Source: Syngnathus acus
Taxonomy: Eukaryota; Chordata; Actinopteri; Syngnathiformes; Syngnathidae
Length of the DNA: 64,000 nt
NCBI RefSeq assembly: GCF_901709675.1
Contig: NC_051095.1
Location: forward strand, 14,027,456 to 14,091,455
Reading direction: 5' to 3'
A model generated the notes under the pieces. That model was given only the letters and a program-made list of their open reading frames with translations. It did not search any database and was not told the DNA's origin. The number at the start of each line of letters is the position of its first letter. Positions within the stretch are counted from its first letter, which is position 1. Made by a program: the position numbers and the translations under genes. Positions 39,206-48,529 of this stretch are shown in pieces.

Positions 39206-39533
39206 TCGTTCATCCATTTTCCGAACCGCTCTTCCTCACAAGGGTTGCCAGTGGAGTCTATACCAGCCGACTTCGGGCAGTAGGCAGCGGACACCCTGAA
39301 CTGGTTGCCACCCAATCGCAGGGCACACGTAGACGAACAACCATTCACACTTACACTACTACGGGCAATTTGGAGTGGTCAGTCATGCATGCATGTTTTT
39401 GGAATGTTGGAAAAAACGGTGTACCTGGAGGAAACCCACGCAGTCAACATGCAAACTCCACACAGAAAGGCCGGAGCCGGAATCGAACGCGCAACCTCTG
39501 CACCGTGAGGCGGACGTTCTAACCATCTCGCCA
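39206..39533 (-). mobile_element. V-SINE, full length, minus strand, with 13-bp TSD
   Basis: Read on the minus strand, the head (ATGGTTAGAACGTCCGCC) leads to a pol III B-box region (GCGTTCGATTCC), the V-SINE core (CAAACTCC... and CATGCATGCATGACTG) and the teleost 3' module. It ends near CCATTTTCCGAACCGC with only a minimal ATGG-type tail. A perfect 13-bp duplication, TGTAATACATATT, brackets it (39193-39205 and 39534-39546), which fixes the insertion boundaries and shows LINE-mediated integration. The 153-codon ORF across it is incidental. Confidence 0.9.
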
Positions 39534-39546
39534 TGTAATACATATT
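39534..39546 (+). repeat. Target site duplication of V-SINE, right
   Basis: An exact copy of 39193-39205. Confidence 0.9.
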
Positions 39547-39671
39547 CTTGAGTTAAAAATGATTGAATTTTAAAATCAAGTTCACCTTATCCATAACATC
39601 CTTTTCCCCAAAAAACTAGTTAAAGAAAAATACGGAATGATTTTTTTTTTCAATTTATTTTTATAATTATC

Positions 39672-39830
39672 AGAGTCAGAGTCAGAGTCAGCTTTATTGT
39701 CAATTCCTTCATGCTAAGACACACAAAGAAACCGAAATTTCGTTTCCCCTATCCCACGGTGACGAGACACGATTAACATACAAGTAAAACAACGGGGGAG
39801 AGAGTTCAGGACCCCAACAGCCTGGAGATC
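39672..39830 (-). mobile_element. L2-type LINE 3'UTR fragment (copy C)
   Basis: On the minus strand this ends in the same 3'UTR as copies A and B (GAAATTTCGGTTTCTTTGTG, then AATAAAGCTGACTCTGACTC), with a short gap and a few bases of the coding end (AACAGCCTGGAG on the plus strand). It is more diverged than A or B and carries an internal deletion. Confidence 0.8.
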
Positions 39831-39835
39831 ACAAA

Positions 39836-40552
39836 TTATGGCAAATGACCAAGTTAAACAACATTCCAGACGCGTAGTTACCCCAAGTGAACTCTTTCCA
39901 GGACGCGCTTGGAGTACATTAATAATTTACAAGTTATCCCTTTTATCTCTCTGATACATGCAAACTAGAAATCATCTATCCGACTGTCAAAAGAGCAAAG
40001 AGCACATCTTCCACCTGGTATACACATTTAGATTTTTAAGGCCTCGATTGATTTTTAAAGTGTGCACCTACATAAAAAAAAGCTCACCACACACATGTTT
40101 ATGCCTCTATTGACAATGCAGAGTCTCTTGGCCCAAACCAGATGTGGTTTAGGCCATCCACAATACCTACCTGTAGAAAAAGAGATCTCCAGTTCAAATT
40201 TACAGTGAGCGACTGAGGAGCAGTCGTCCATTTATTTTGTTTTACATTCGGGTTTCGCCCTCCCCTCCCCCCGTTTTTACATTTCGTTTTACAATGGAGG
40301 ATTACATATCCAAACGATTTTCAACTCTGGATTTTTGGTTGAAGCAGGAGTCATCAGTAAAGGAAGAGCAACCTTGACTCCGGAGTTAAAAGGTTTGATT
40401 CGGACAGTGGGACTTCGGAACGGAGTAGTACGCACTCAAAAATAAGGTTTTGATTCCATGTGCTTTATTGAGTGTTTTTATGTGTGAAGACTGCTGATAT
40501 GAGATTTTAATTAAAATAGTTCAAATTAAATAATGAATAAGCCACACTAGAG
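39836..40552. other. Unique DNA with a short unassigned ORF
   Basis: An ATG at about 40293 opens MEDYISKRFSTLDFWLKQES and stops a few codons later. It resembles the start of a transposon-encoded protein, but I cannot name it. The rest shows no gene. Confidence 0.25.
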
Positions 40553-40660
40553 CAGCGTTCCCCAACATTTTTGTGACACGGTTAGTTGCCGGACATATTT
40601 TACCGAGGGGGGTGACGTCAGTGCCTCCCCAGTCATGAACCATACTGCACGTCACTTGTA
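40553..40660 (+). repeat. hAT-like terminal segment
   Basis: CAGCGTTCCCCAACATTTTT, then CACGGTTAGTTGCCGGACAT, resembles the terminal inverted repeat of the hAT element at 52.9-53.8 kb (CAGTGGTCCCCAACC...). It continues into GACGTCAGTGCCTCCCCAGT, which recurs at 45.4 kb beyond the tandem array. No inverted partner terminus was found. Confidence 0.5.
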
Positions 40661-41518
40661 TTCTTATATTGTGAATGTGCAATTATTACAATAATATTCT
40701 AAATAAGGGATGACCGATTTGAATTTAATTTTGGTTAACCCTAATCCTAATTTAAAAAAAAAAGCAGAATTAAATCCCCCCAAAAAACTACCTAAAAAAA
40801 TCTAAATACACCGACCAACCTAAATTCAATCGGACGCAATGCTAAGGATAGCCACCAGAGGGTGCCTGAGGGTGACCGGACGGCGTGGCCGCCATTTTGG
40901 AAAAATCATGGTACCGTGAGTGTAAGGGACACCCAAAATAAGGACTTTCAGGTAAGAGCGGATACCACTAAAAGATGCTGTGGAGATTGCAGTGATCCTA
41001 AGAGATCACGGCAAATGGGACACCCTGCCAATGGGATCCCCAGATGTCAAAATTAAAGTACAATAATGAAATGTTATAGGTAGATGTTTGAATTAAAATA
41101 GAAGTACAATACCAATAAACAGTAATTGACAAAATAAAATTGACAGCTGAACATTAAAATCAATTAGATCAAAAGTGTAGGGGATAAAAAAAAAAAAGTA
41201 AAATAGTCAGATCGTGAATGGTATGAAATGGATAAGCAACTTTTGTACTCAACAGGGACAAAGGATGCAGCCATCTTTGAAGACACACTACTCAGGGTTG
41301 AGAATATTAAAATAGGTTTTGACTAATAATCGGAAATCCAATAAAGCCACACTCAGGGCCGCTCGAAAGTATATCCAAATCACCTGGAGTAACTGCCGGA
41401 GAACGAGAGGTAGTACACAAGGGACTCACAAGAGGGTGCCACCAGGAACCTGAATGAATGGGAACCGTGAGTGTAGGAACTTTCTGAAATAGTGACCCTC
41501 TGGCAACAACAACACTAA
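40661..41518. other. Unassigned DNA left of the tandem array
   Basis: AT-rich sequence encloses a GC-richer patch at 40855-41050. The phrase CCGTGAGTGTA occurs at about 40913 and again at about 41466, which hints at a decayed extra array unit. I see no gene. Confidence 0.3.
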
Positions 41519-41946
41519 CAACAGGTTGGCCTTCCCTGGGGCCTTGCGGTGTATGAAGCACAGGAAAGTAGAAGGAATAAATCTAGCATCTCCTTAGGTC
41601 GTGCGTTGTAATGGGACAAAGGAGATTGCTCAAGAAGGAAGGAGCATACTTTTGTAGGCTGGTTCTCACTCTGATCAGGGTGGATTGATCCTGAGCTCTT
41701 CTGCCTTGAGTGGCTTGACCTGGATACCTAGCGGTGTTAACGAAGGGTCAAGGTGACTCAGGGTGTAAGTGCTCAGGGGCTCCAATCCTCTTGGACCCTG
41801 ATCGGAGGAGAAAGGCAGCGGTACACCATGGCTGGTTCTCACTCTGATCGGCGTGGATCGATCCCCAGCTCTTCTGCCCTGAGTGGCTTGACCTGGATAC
41901 CTAGCGGTGTTAATGAAGGGTCAAGCCTTGCTCATGCTACAGCACA

Positions 41947-41954
41947 CCTGGCAC
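41947..41954 (+). repeat. hAT target site duplication, left
   Basis: CCTGGCAC here pairs with CCTGCCAC at 42660-42667 (7 of 8 bases identical). Confidence 0.8.
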
Positions 41955-42659
41955 CAGAGATGGGACCAAGTCACGCATGTGCAAGTCTCAAGTAAGTCCC
42001 AAGTCATTTTTTTCTTGGTCAAGTCACAGATTATGTCAAGTCCAAGTCAAGTCACCTTATTATTGCAATTTTACCTGCAGAATCTGATCTTAGTAACGTG
42101 AAAAGACAAGATATAAGTAACTTTAAGTAACCATCATTGTCCAATGTGAAAAGCACTTACTGGGCTTTTCAAATGACGAACAAAGTTTGAAGTTGTCGTC
42201 TGGCTGTCTGAAATGTTTCTGTTGCATATCTTGCACTGTGCTGTCCGTCTTTTGCCGTCATAAAGGTAGTTACGATAGGCAAAGGTGATGACTCTCGGTA
42301 GCGCTCCCGCTGACATGTTTGTGCATGTCTGATATAAAGGGGCGTGATTCTCCAACAAACACGTTAGGTACGTAGAGAGGGCACGACTGATTGATTGACA
42401 GGGTAGTGATCCAATCATGACAACGCCATTCTCAGCCTGCGCTCCTACCGTATTATCTATTATTTTTTAAAATGTATTATTAATTTTATATTCAAATTGA
42501 AAACATAAACTAAATAACACTGAAGTCATTCAAGTCATCATGTCCCGAGTCTTTAACTTCCAAGTCGAGTCTCAAGTTAGTTTATTTTTTGTCAAGTCAT
42601 CAGAACAACGACTCGAGTCGACTTGAGTCCAAGTCACAATGATTCGAGTCCCATCTCTG
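41955..42659 (-). mobile_element. Non-autonomous hAT element with BED-finger remnant
   Basis: A 705-bp element has terminal inverted repeats CAGAGATGGGACCAAGTCAC at the left and the complement of CAGAGATGGGACTCGAATCA at the right. Both ends contain many AAGTC/GACTT phrases. An 8-bp duplication with one mismatch flanks it, as expected for hAT. The minus strand at 42134-42418 encodes a short transposase-type N terminus with a BED-finger segment (RTAQCKICNRNISD, then TTTSNFVRHLK). The second zinc-binding His pair is not intact and the frame ends soon after. The catalytic region is missing, so it would depend on a helper. It sits inside a unit of the tandem array. Confidence 0.85.
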
Positions 42660-42667
42660 CCTGCCAC
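42660..42667 (+). repeat. hAT target site duplication, right
   Basis: CCTGCCAC, the partner of 41947-41954. Confidence 0.8.
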
Positions 42668-42780
42668 CACACATGTTAATATTGGACTCTAAATGGCGAA
42701 TTGGAACAGGTTCCAAATTCTTACCCCTAATATTCACATCCCCTAGTCCAGCTTAGGTGACTAGGCTGAGGATGCATCGG

Positions 42781-43444
42781 GACCTAGGCGAAGTAGAATA
42801 GCCTTTCTTTTTCAGCCATTCCCTCAACAATTACTGCAATACAGGTGAGTGGCACTGTAGGTACTTTATTGGCAGGTTTGCCTTCCCTGGAGCCTAGCGA
42901 TGTACGAAGAACAGCAAAGTTGGAGGAATGGATCCAGCATCTCCTTAGGTCGTGCGTTGACATGGGACAAAGAAGAATGCTCAAGAAGAAAGAAGCTTTT
43001 TTTTGTAGGTACAACCGGGAGGAGAGCACTGGGGAGGCACTGCTTAGTCAGGGCTGGCTCCAATGCTCTTGGACCCTGATCGGAGGAGAAAGGCAGCGGT
43101 TCACCGCGGCTGGTTCTCACTTTGATCGGCGTGGATTGATCCCCAGCTCTTCTGCCCTGAGTGGCTTGACCTGGATACCTAGCGGTGTTAACGAAGGGTC
43201 AATGCGACTCAGGGGGTACGTATGCGGCCCCCCTGGGTTCCGACTCTAGGAACAATGCACGCAGGGTGTGGTGGTCCAGAGCGGAAGGACCTTAATCGAG
43301 GCTCAGTCTTCTATGAGGGTTAGCCTCGCTCATGCAACAGCGCATTGCACCACACACGTTAATATTGGAACAGGTTCCAAATTCTTACCCCTAATACTCA
43401 CATCCCCTAGTCCAGCTTAGGTGACTAGGCCGAGGATGCACCGG
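42781..43444 (+). repeat. Array unit 1 (664 bp)
   Basis: The first complete unit, moderately diverged from units 2 and 3; for example GTGGCACTGTAGGTACTTTA replaces their GTTCCCTCTAGGTACTTTG. The frame in this region is open for 134 codons and shares its C-terminal half with units 2 and 3. Confidence 0.85.
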
Positions 43445-44100
43445 GACCTAGGCGATGTAGAGTAGGGTTTCTTTTTCAGCCATTCCCTCCACAGGTATTG
43501 CAATACAGGTGAGTTCCCTCTAGGTACTTTGTTTGACTTCCCTGGAGCCTCGCGATGTAGGAAGCACAGCAAAGTTGGAGGAATGGATCCAGCATCTCCT
43601 TAGGTCGTGCGTTGACATGGGACAAAGAAGATTGCTCAAGAAGAAAGAAGCTTTTTTTTTGTAGGTACAACCGGGAGGAGAGCACTGGGGAGGCACTGCT
43701 TAGTCAGGGCTGGCTCCAGTGCTCATGGACCCTGATCGGAGGAGAAAGGCAGCGGTTCACCGCGGCTGGTTCTCACTCTGATCGGCGTGGATTGATCCCC
43801 AGCTCTTCTGCCCTGAGTGGCTTGACCTGGATACCTAGCGGTGTTAACGAAGGGTCAATGCGACTCAGGGGGTACGTATGCGGCCCCCCTGGGTTCCGAC
43901 TCTAGGAACAATGCACGCAGGGTGTGGTGGTCCAGAGTGGAAGGACCTTAATCGAGGCTCAGTCTTCTATGAGGGTTAGCCTCGCTCATGCAACAGCGCA
44001 TTGCACCACACACGTTAATATTGGAACAGGTTCCAAATTCTTACCCCTAATACTCACATCCCCTAGTCCAGCTTAGGTGACTAGGCCGAGGGTGCACCGG
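43445..44100 (+). repeat. Array unit 2 (656 bp)
   Basis: Nearly identical to unit 3. The differences I noticed are single bases, such as CCAGAGTGG here against CCAGAGCGG in unit 3. It carries the 97-codon frame at 43612-43905. Confidence 0.9.
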
Positions 44101-44756
44101 GACCTAGGCGATGTAGAGTAGGGTTTCTTTTTCAGCCATTCCCTCCACAGGTATTGCAATACAGGTGAGTTCCCTCTAGGTACTTTGTTTGACTTCCCTG
44201 GAGCCTCGCGATGTAGGAAGCACAGCAAAGTTGGAGGAATGGATCCAGCATCTCCTTAGGTCGTGCGTTGACATGGGACAAAGAAGATTGCTCAAGAAGA
44301 AAGAAGCTTTTTTTTTGTAGGTACAACCGGGAGGAGAGCACTGGGGAGGCACTGCTTAGTCAGGGCTGGCTCCAGTGCTCATGGACCCTGATCGGAGGAG
44401 AAAGGCAGCGGTTCACCGCGGCTGGTTCTCACTCTGATCGGCGTGGATTGATCCCCAGCTCTTCTGCCCTGAGTGGCTTGACCTGGATACCTAGCGGTGT
44501 TAACGAAGGGTCAATGCGACTCAGGGGGTACGTATGCGGCCCCCCTGGGTTCCGACTCTAGGAACAATGCACGCAGGGTGTGGTGGTCCAGAGCGGAAGG
44601 ACCTTAATCGAGGCTCAGTCTTCTATGAGGGTTAGCCTCGCTCATGCAACAGCGCATTGCACCACACACGTTAATATTGGAACAGGTTCCAAATTCTTAC
44701 CCCTAATACTCACATCCCCTAGTCCAGCTTAGGTGACTAGGCCGAGGGTGCACTGG
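44101..44756 (+). repeat. Array unit 3 (656 bp)
   Basis: The same length as unit 2 and almost the same sequence, with the 97-codon frame at 44268-44561. Confidence 0.9.
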
Positions 44757-45407
44757 GACCTAGGCGATGTAGAATAGGGTTTCTTTTTCAGCCATTCCCT
44801 CCACAGGTATTGCAATACAGGTGAGTTCCCTCTAGGTACTTTGTTTGACTTCCCTGGAGCCTCGCGATGTAGGAAGCACAGCAAAGTTGGAGGAATGGAT
44901 GCAGCCTCTCCTTAGGTCGTGCGTTGACATGGGACAAAGAAGATTGCTCAAGAAGAAAGAAGCTTTTTTTTTGTAGGTACAACCGGGAGGAGAGCACTGG
45001 GGAGACACTGCTTAGTCAGGGCTGGCTCCAGTGCTCTTGGACCCTGATCGGAGGAGAAAGGCAGCGGTTCACCGCGGCTGGTTCTCACTGATCGGTGTGG
45101 ATTGATCCCCAGCTCTTCTGCCCTGAGTGGCTTGACCTGGATACCTAGCGGTGTTAACGAAGGGTCAAGGCGACTCAGGGGGTACATATGCGGCCCCCCT
45201 GAGTTCCGACTCTCGGAACAAAGCACGCAGGGTGAGGTGGTCCAGAGCGGCAGGACCTTAATCGAGGCTCAGTCTTCTATAAGGGTTAGCCTCGCTCATG
45301 CTACAGAACACTTGGCACCACACATGTTAAGATTGGACTCTAAATGGGGAATTGGAACGCTCTCGAAATTCTTACCCCTAATATTCACATCCCCTAGTCC
45401 AGCTTGG
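44757..45407 (+). repeat. Array unit 4, terminal and partly diverged
   Basis: The first half closely follows units 2 and 3. A 2-bp loss (TCTCACTGATCGG against TCTCACTCTGATCGG) breaks the conserved frame. The 3' end, with AACACTTGGCACCACACATG and GGACTCTAAATGG, is closer to the first, hAT-interrupted unit. It stops abruptly at the GACGTCAGCGCC repeat. Confidence 0.85.
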
Positions 45408-45450
45408 ACGTCAGCGCCTCCCCAGTCATGAACCTCACCGCACGTCACTG
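45404..45450 (+). repeat. Direct repeat bordering the array, right copy
   Basis: GACGTCAGCGCCTCCCCAGT followed by CATGAACCTCACCGCACGTC matches 40613-40657 at nearly all positions, so a 45-bp direct repeat encloses the whole 4.8-kb array region. Confidence 0.8.
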
Positions 45451-45830
45451 GATCAGACACATCCACACTAGTAGGTTGGAATAATTATTTTCCCAGGACC
45501 TTGGTCAGTCATTCCAGGCGAATGACCTCTCAGGACATAATATTTCCACAATAGCTCTGTGTGTTTAATTATAAACCATGTGGGTGACCATGTTAGCTAC
45601 AGTAGATGCCCGCAAATATGATCAGGATATGTCATCAGTGTCTCTTGCTCTCACGGTAGAAAACATACCACAGATAAGAATAAGTTTACAGTAGAAAATT
45701 CAATGGTCCACATCAACATCACATTATAAACACGCTCACACTGGATGTATGCTCCATGTAAAATACAAAAGGATACTTATTTACTGCCTTAAGTGCTGAA
45801 CTGACTTGTGCCGACACACGAATTTGATGC
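45451..45830. other. Unassigned AT-rich DNA
   Basis: No gene or clear repeat. It may be the interior of a decayed element whose right end is at 45908. Confidence 0.3.
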
Positions 45831-45834
45831 ACAA

Positions 45835-45908
45835 TTTGTCTTCGCGGGCCACATAAAATGATGTGGTGGGCCGTATCTGGCCCCCGGGCCTTGAGTTTGA
45901 CACCCGTG
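45835..45908 (-). repeat. hAT-like terminal fragment (CACGGGTGTCAAACTC)
   Basis: On the minus strand this starts CACGGGTGTCAAACTCAAGG and continues through GGCCAGATACGGCCCACC to GTGGCCCGCGAAG. This resembles the CAGGGGTGTCAAACTC-type end common in vertebrate hAT elements. No second terminus was found nearby. Confidence 0.55.
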
Positions 45909-45914
45909 CTTTAG

Positions 45915-46001
45915 GTGTACGAGAAATAATATCAAAATGATATCACTATAGTCAACATCCATTTAGCAAATTGCATGTTTTTCGAAGATCGTGCAGCCCT
46001 A
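45915..46001 (-). repeat. DNA transposon terminal relic (TAGGGCTGCACGAT)
   Basis: The minus strand begins CTAGGGCTGCACGATCTTCG, a terminus type common in teleost non-autonomous DNA elements. AT-rich sequence follows. Only one end is visible. Confidence 0.35.
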
Positions 46002-46002
46002 G

Positions 46003-46120
46003 TCCCACTGAGCCCCACAGGACAACCCAGGACAAGCTGGACAAAGTGGCTCGCGAGAATTTTGGGCTTCCTTACTTAAGCTGCTGCCATCACAACCTGG
46101 CCTCCGATAGGCGGAAGTGA
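46003..46120 (+). repeat. Rex3-like LINE 3' end, degenerate
   Basis: GACAACCCAGGACAAGCTGG, GACAAAGTGGCTCG, TTGGGCTTCCTTACTTAAGC and GATAGGCGGAAG correspond in order to the 3' end of the LINE fragment at 17.5-17.77 kb. Many substitutions and indels show it is old. Confidence 0.6.
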
Positions 46121-46249
46121 ATTATGATGAGGACTTATTCATATACTACAATTCATTTGCTCATCCATCTTTTATTTAATATGTGCACCCAAGACATGAT
46201 ACACTATGATATAACTCGGTAGTAATCTTGACATAACACGTTGCGCAAT

Positions 46250-47439
46250 CACTGATGCAATACGCGCGTGCGTGTGTCCAGGAAAAATAACACGGAAGAT
46301 GCTGGACGTGTTTTATGTAGGATTCCCGCGATACTTTCGGTATGACGTCGTCCCCATTGCACTATCCCTCATAGTTATAGATCTATTCTTCTTTCACTGT
46401 GCGCCGTCCACTTGCTATGAAATCAGTTTTGACCCCCTTGTCTACACACCACGACGCCACGCCAACCTTTTGACAGCCAACACATTGGACCAATGGCCGT
46501 TCGGTGCTTTACTCATGCCCAGCCCACCAACCAGTAAAACGTGAGTAGGTGGGGCCTAGCGTGGGCCTGGCATTCATGTTTGGTTGCAACGATATTGACC
46601 TGGATGGGATACTGTGAGTTTGACTGGACACATTACTGTATTTATATTTATCATTCTGTCATTTATTGTTTTGCACTGTCTACTCGCGTGTGGTGTTAGC
46701 GACCGAGCAGTCGAGGATCTAATGGTGAAGAAGTTCCATATACGCTAACATGCCTAAATGCCCAGCTTTGCAAAGTATTCCAGAGACAACAACGGTGATT
46801 TTCGACTATTGTTACTATTGATAATAATACCGATCAGTCAGGATGATGCTACGTGGCTGGTCGCCTCGGTCGTAAACATAAAGAAATACTATAGTGTCTT
46901 GTCGTCTTTTCATGTTAAATAGTATGATCGTGTGGCTCACTTACAACGCGTGCAAGTTAGTGTTTTAACATAGGGCGATCCTAACTGTTCATTTAGATAC
47001 AAATAAAACATGTTTCAAATCTGTGGTCGCTGACTTTTTCCGGTGCATTCTGCACTCAATGAATTTGGATGTACTTTGAATATTAATCAGACTGCTTAGG
47101 ACAACTCGTTTTGCAAGACTTTTGTCTATATCGACTTTTGCAAAAAATGTAAGAATGTTTCGATGTCATTTCAGAGAGCGCTCGAGAAGAATTATTGCTG
47201 AACGGATACCACACCTCTTCATCTTGTAGCGACACCCCAACCACTCGGATTTTACTTTTCACAAGACTTCCACTTATTTATTGTGTTTATTCTTATTTTT
47301 TTCCTGACTGAACGGATATGTGAAAAAATCACCCCGGAAGGTGTTGCCAAGTGAAGTGTTGACAAGAGCTTACGAGTGAAGTTTTCAAACTTTTTCTTCT
47401 TGTTGTGGCGGTTCCTGTCAAGTCATTGGAGAAGGCAAA
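46250..47439 (+). promoter_or_regulatory. Presumed promoter/5'UTR region of exon at 47,440
   Basis: This stretch has more CpG dinucleotides than the surrounding DNA (ACGCGCGTGCGTG near 46261, CTACTCGCGTGTGG near 46681, GAGAGCGCTCGAG near 47173) and lies just upstream of the putative first coding exon. I could not fix a transcription start; there is no clear TATA box. A 90-codon ORF at 46272-46544 has no recognised domain. The assignment depends on the exon call being right. Confidence 0.3.
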
Positions 47440-47523
47440 ATGGATCAAGCCAGCGGTGGTGACGACCCCAATAAACCTTCGAAAAAGAGGTCCAGCGAAG
47501 ATGAAGGCAGAAACAAAAAGCTG
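47440..47523 (+). CDS. First coding exon; possible diaphanous formin (DIAPH2-like)
   Basis: An ATG in strong Kozak context (GCAAAATGG, A at -3 and G at +4) opens a 28-codon segment starting MDQASGGDDPNKPSKKRSSE and ending RNKKL. It is followed directly by a good splice donor, CTG|GTATGT, at 47524, so the exon ends in phase 0. The peptide is low-complexity and acidic/basic. From family knowledge, mammalian DIAPH2 also starts with a Gly/Ser/acid-rich segment containing NKRS and ending in a basic K-K/P-K-L just before the region that leads to the GTPase-binding domain; DIAPH1 and DIAPH3 have similar starts. If this is right, the product is a Rho-GTPase-regulated actin nucleator whose domains all lie in later exons outside the window. 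A long first intron, as seen downstream, fits. I saw no second exon in the window. Another gene with a charged N terminus cannot be excluded. Confidence 0.4.
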
Positions 47524-47630
47524 GTATGTGTTGCATAAAAAAAAGTGTTGGAAAAAAAAACTATACCACACGCTCCCCTCTTTTTAAGGAGATTTAGCCT
47601 CGATAGTGTAGTTTCAAAATGATCATATTA

Positions 47631-48003
47631 CCGTATTTTCTGCACTATAAGGCGCACCTAAAAAACAATTTTCTCAAAAGCCGACAGTACGCCTTATAAT
47701 CCGGTGCACCTTATATATGGATTCGTGGATGAGGACTAATTTATTAAAGTAAGCTTTACGTGTTTATTTTGTGTGTTGTGTGATATTAACGTTTGAGCAA
47801 CGTTGAGTTGTTATATTGTTATTGTTTTCACTATTTCGAGTGTTACTATATTGTGATTGCATTAACGCTTGAGCAACGTTGAGTGATTTATTCTATGCGC
47901 CTTATAATCCTGTGCGCCTTATATATGAACAAAGTTTTAAAATGAGCCATTCATTGAAGGTGCGCCTTATAATCCGGTGCGCCTTATAGTGCGGAAAATA
48001 TGG
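47631..48003. mobile_element. Palindromic MITE, TA-flanked (CCGTATTTTC type)
   Basis: A 373-bp element has inverted ends CCGTATTTTCTGCACTATAA and the complement of CCATATTTTCCGCACTATAA, flanked by TA at 47629-47630 and 48004-48005. Sub-terminal GCGCCTTATA and GTGCGCCTTATA phrases recur. The middle holds a short duplication, TTTGAGCAACGTTGAG and CTTGAGCAACGTTGAG about 65 bp apart. It lies about 107 bp after the splice donor of the putative exon. It is probably Tc1/mariner-type from the TA duplication; no transposase is present. Confidence 0.8.
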
Positions 48004-48005
48004 TA

Positions 48006-48528
48006 CGTACAACAATCAGAAACCTGAACTCTCGTGCAATTATGTTTTAATGCAGTTGGTTATTGATACGCGAGTGTGAGTGCAGCTAATAGATTTGTGA
48101 GTTCCACTAAAGAGGTAGTGTTTTATCATTATGCTGCACTTTGCACTTAGGGCATCATGTGCTCATCACGTCAATTGGTTCCCCTTAAAGTACTGCAGAG
48201 AAACCTTTCGTTGTGACAGTTGGCCCCTGAGGGTTTTTTGTTTGCAGTTTGTTGACTCATTGTTTTGTGGTGTGGCCCTACTTGTGAGGAACACAACACA
48301 TCAGTCATTTCTAACAATTGGTGTTTTGATTTAATCATTGTAGTCTGGGTGTTTGTTTACTTAAGTGCAGACAGTACCAGGTGTTTTTTTTTCTTGGAAA
48401 TGCCTTTATTCGTACGTTTCTTGAGTCCTCTGTTTAAGTTGGTACTGACAGATAATTTTGAGGTTGCAGACCGTACAGAGAATGTTATCAAGTGGCACAA
48501 GAAAGCATGCTCTGGTACCTCTGTACCT
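48006..48528. other. Intronic unique DNA, no gene seen
   Basis: Two overlapping ORFs of 67 and 94 codons have no recognised domain. I see no repeat. Confidence 0.4.
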
Positions 48529-48529
48529 A

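Larger units (their letters stand above)
41519..45407. repeat. Macrosatellite-like array, ~656-bp units
   Basis: Using the phrase GACCTAGGCGA as register, units begin at 42781, 43445, 44101 and 44757, giving lengths of 664, 656 and 656 bp and a last, slightly short unit ending at about 45407. A diverged, internally duplicated first unit starts near 41519 and is split by a hAT element at 41955-42659. Units 2 and 3 are almost identical. Each full unit has balanced GC content, a T9 run, consensus-like splice motifs (TTCTTTTTCAG and CAGGTGAGT) and an open frame of 97 codons in units 2 and 3. I recognise no gene, rDNA, snRNA or known LTR in it. Confidence 0.85.

Noticed and set aside
43445-45407. 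CRISPR array
   Set aside because: The regular repeats are 656 bp long without short direct repeats and unique spacers, and the genome is a vertebrate.
41519-45407. Tandem LTRs of a retrovirus-like element
   Set aside because: I saw no TG...CA-bounded ends, primer binding site, polypurine tract or gag/pol sequence near the units.
46272-46544. 90-codon ORF upstream of the putative first exon
   Set aside because: No domain, no splice link and no better start context; kept only as part of the presumed 5' region.
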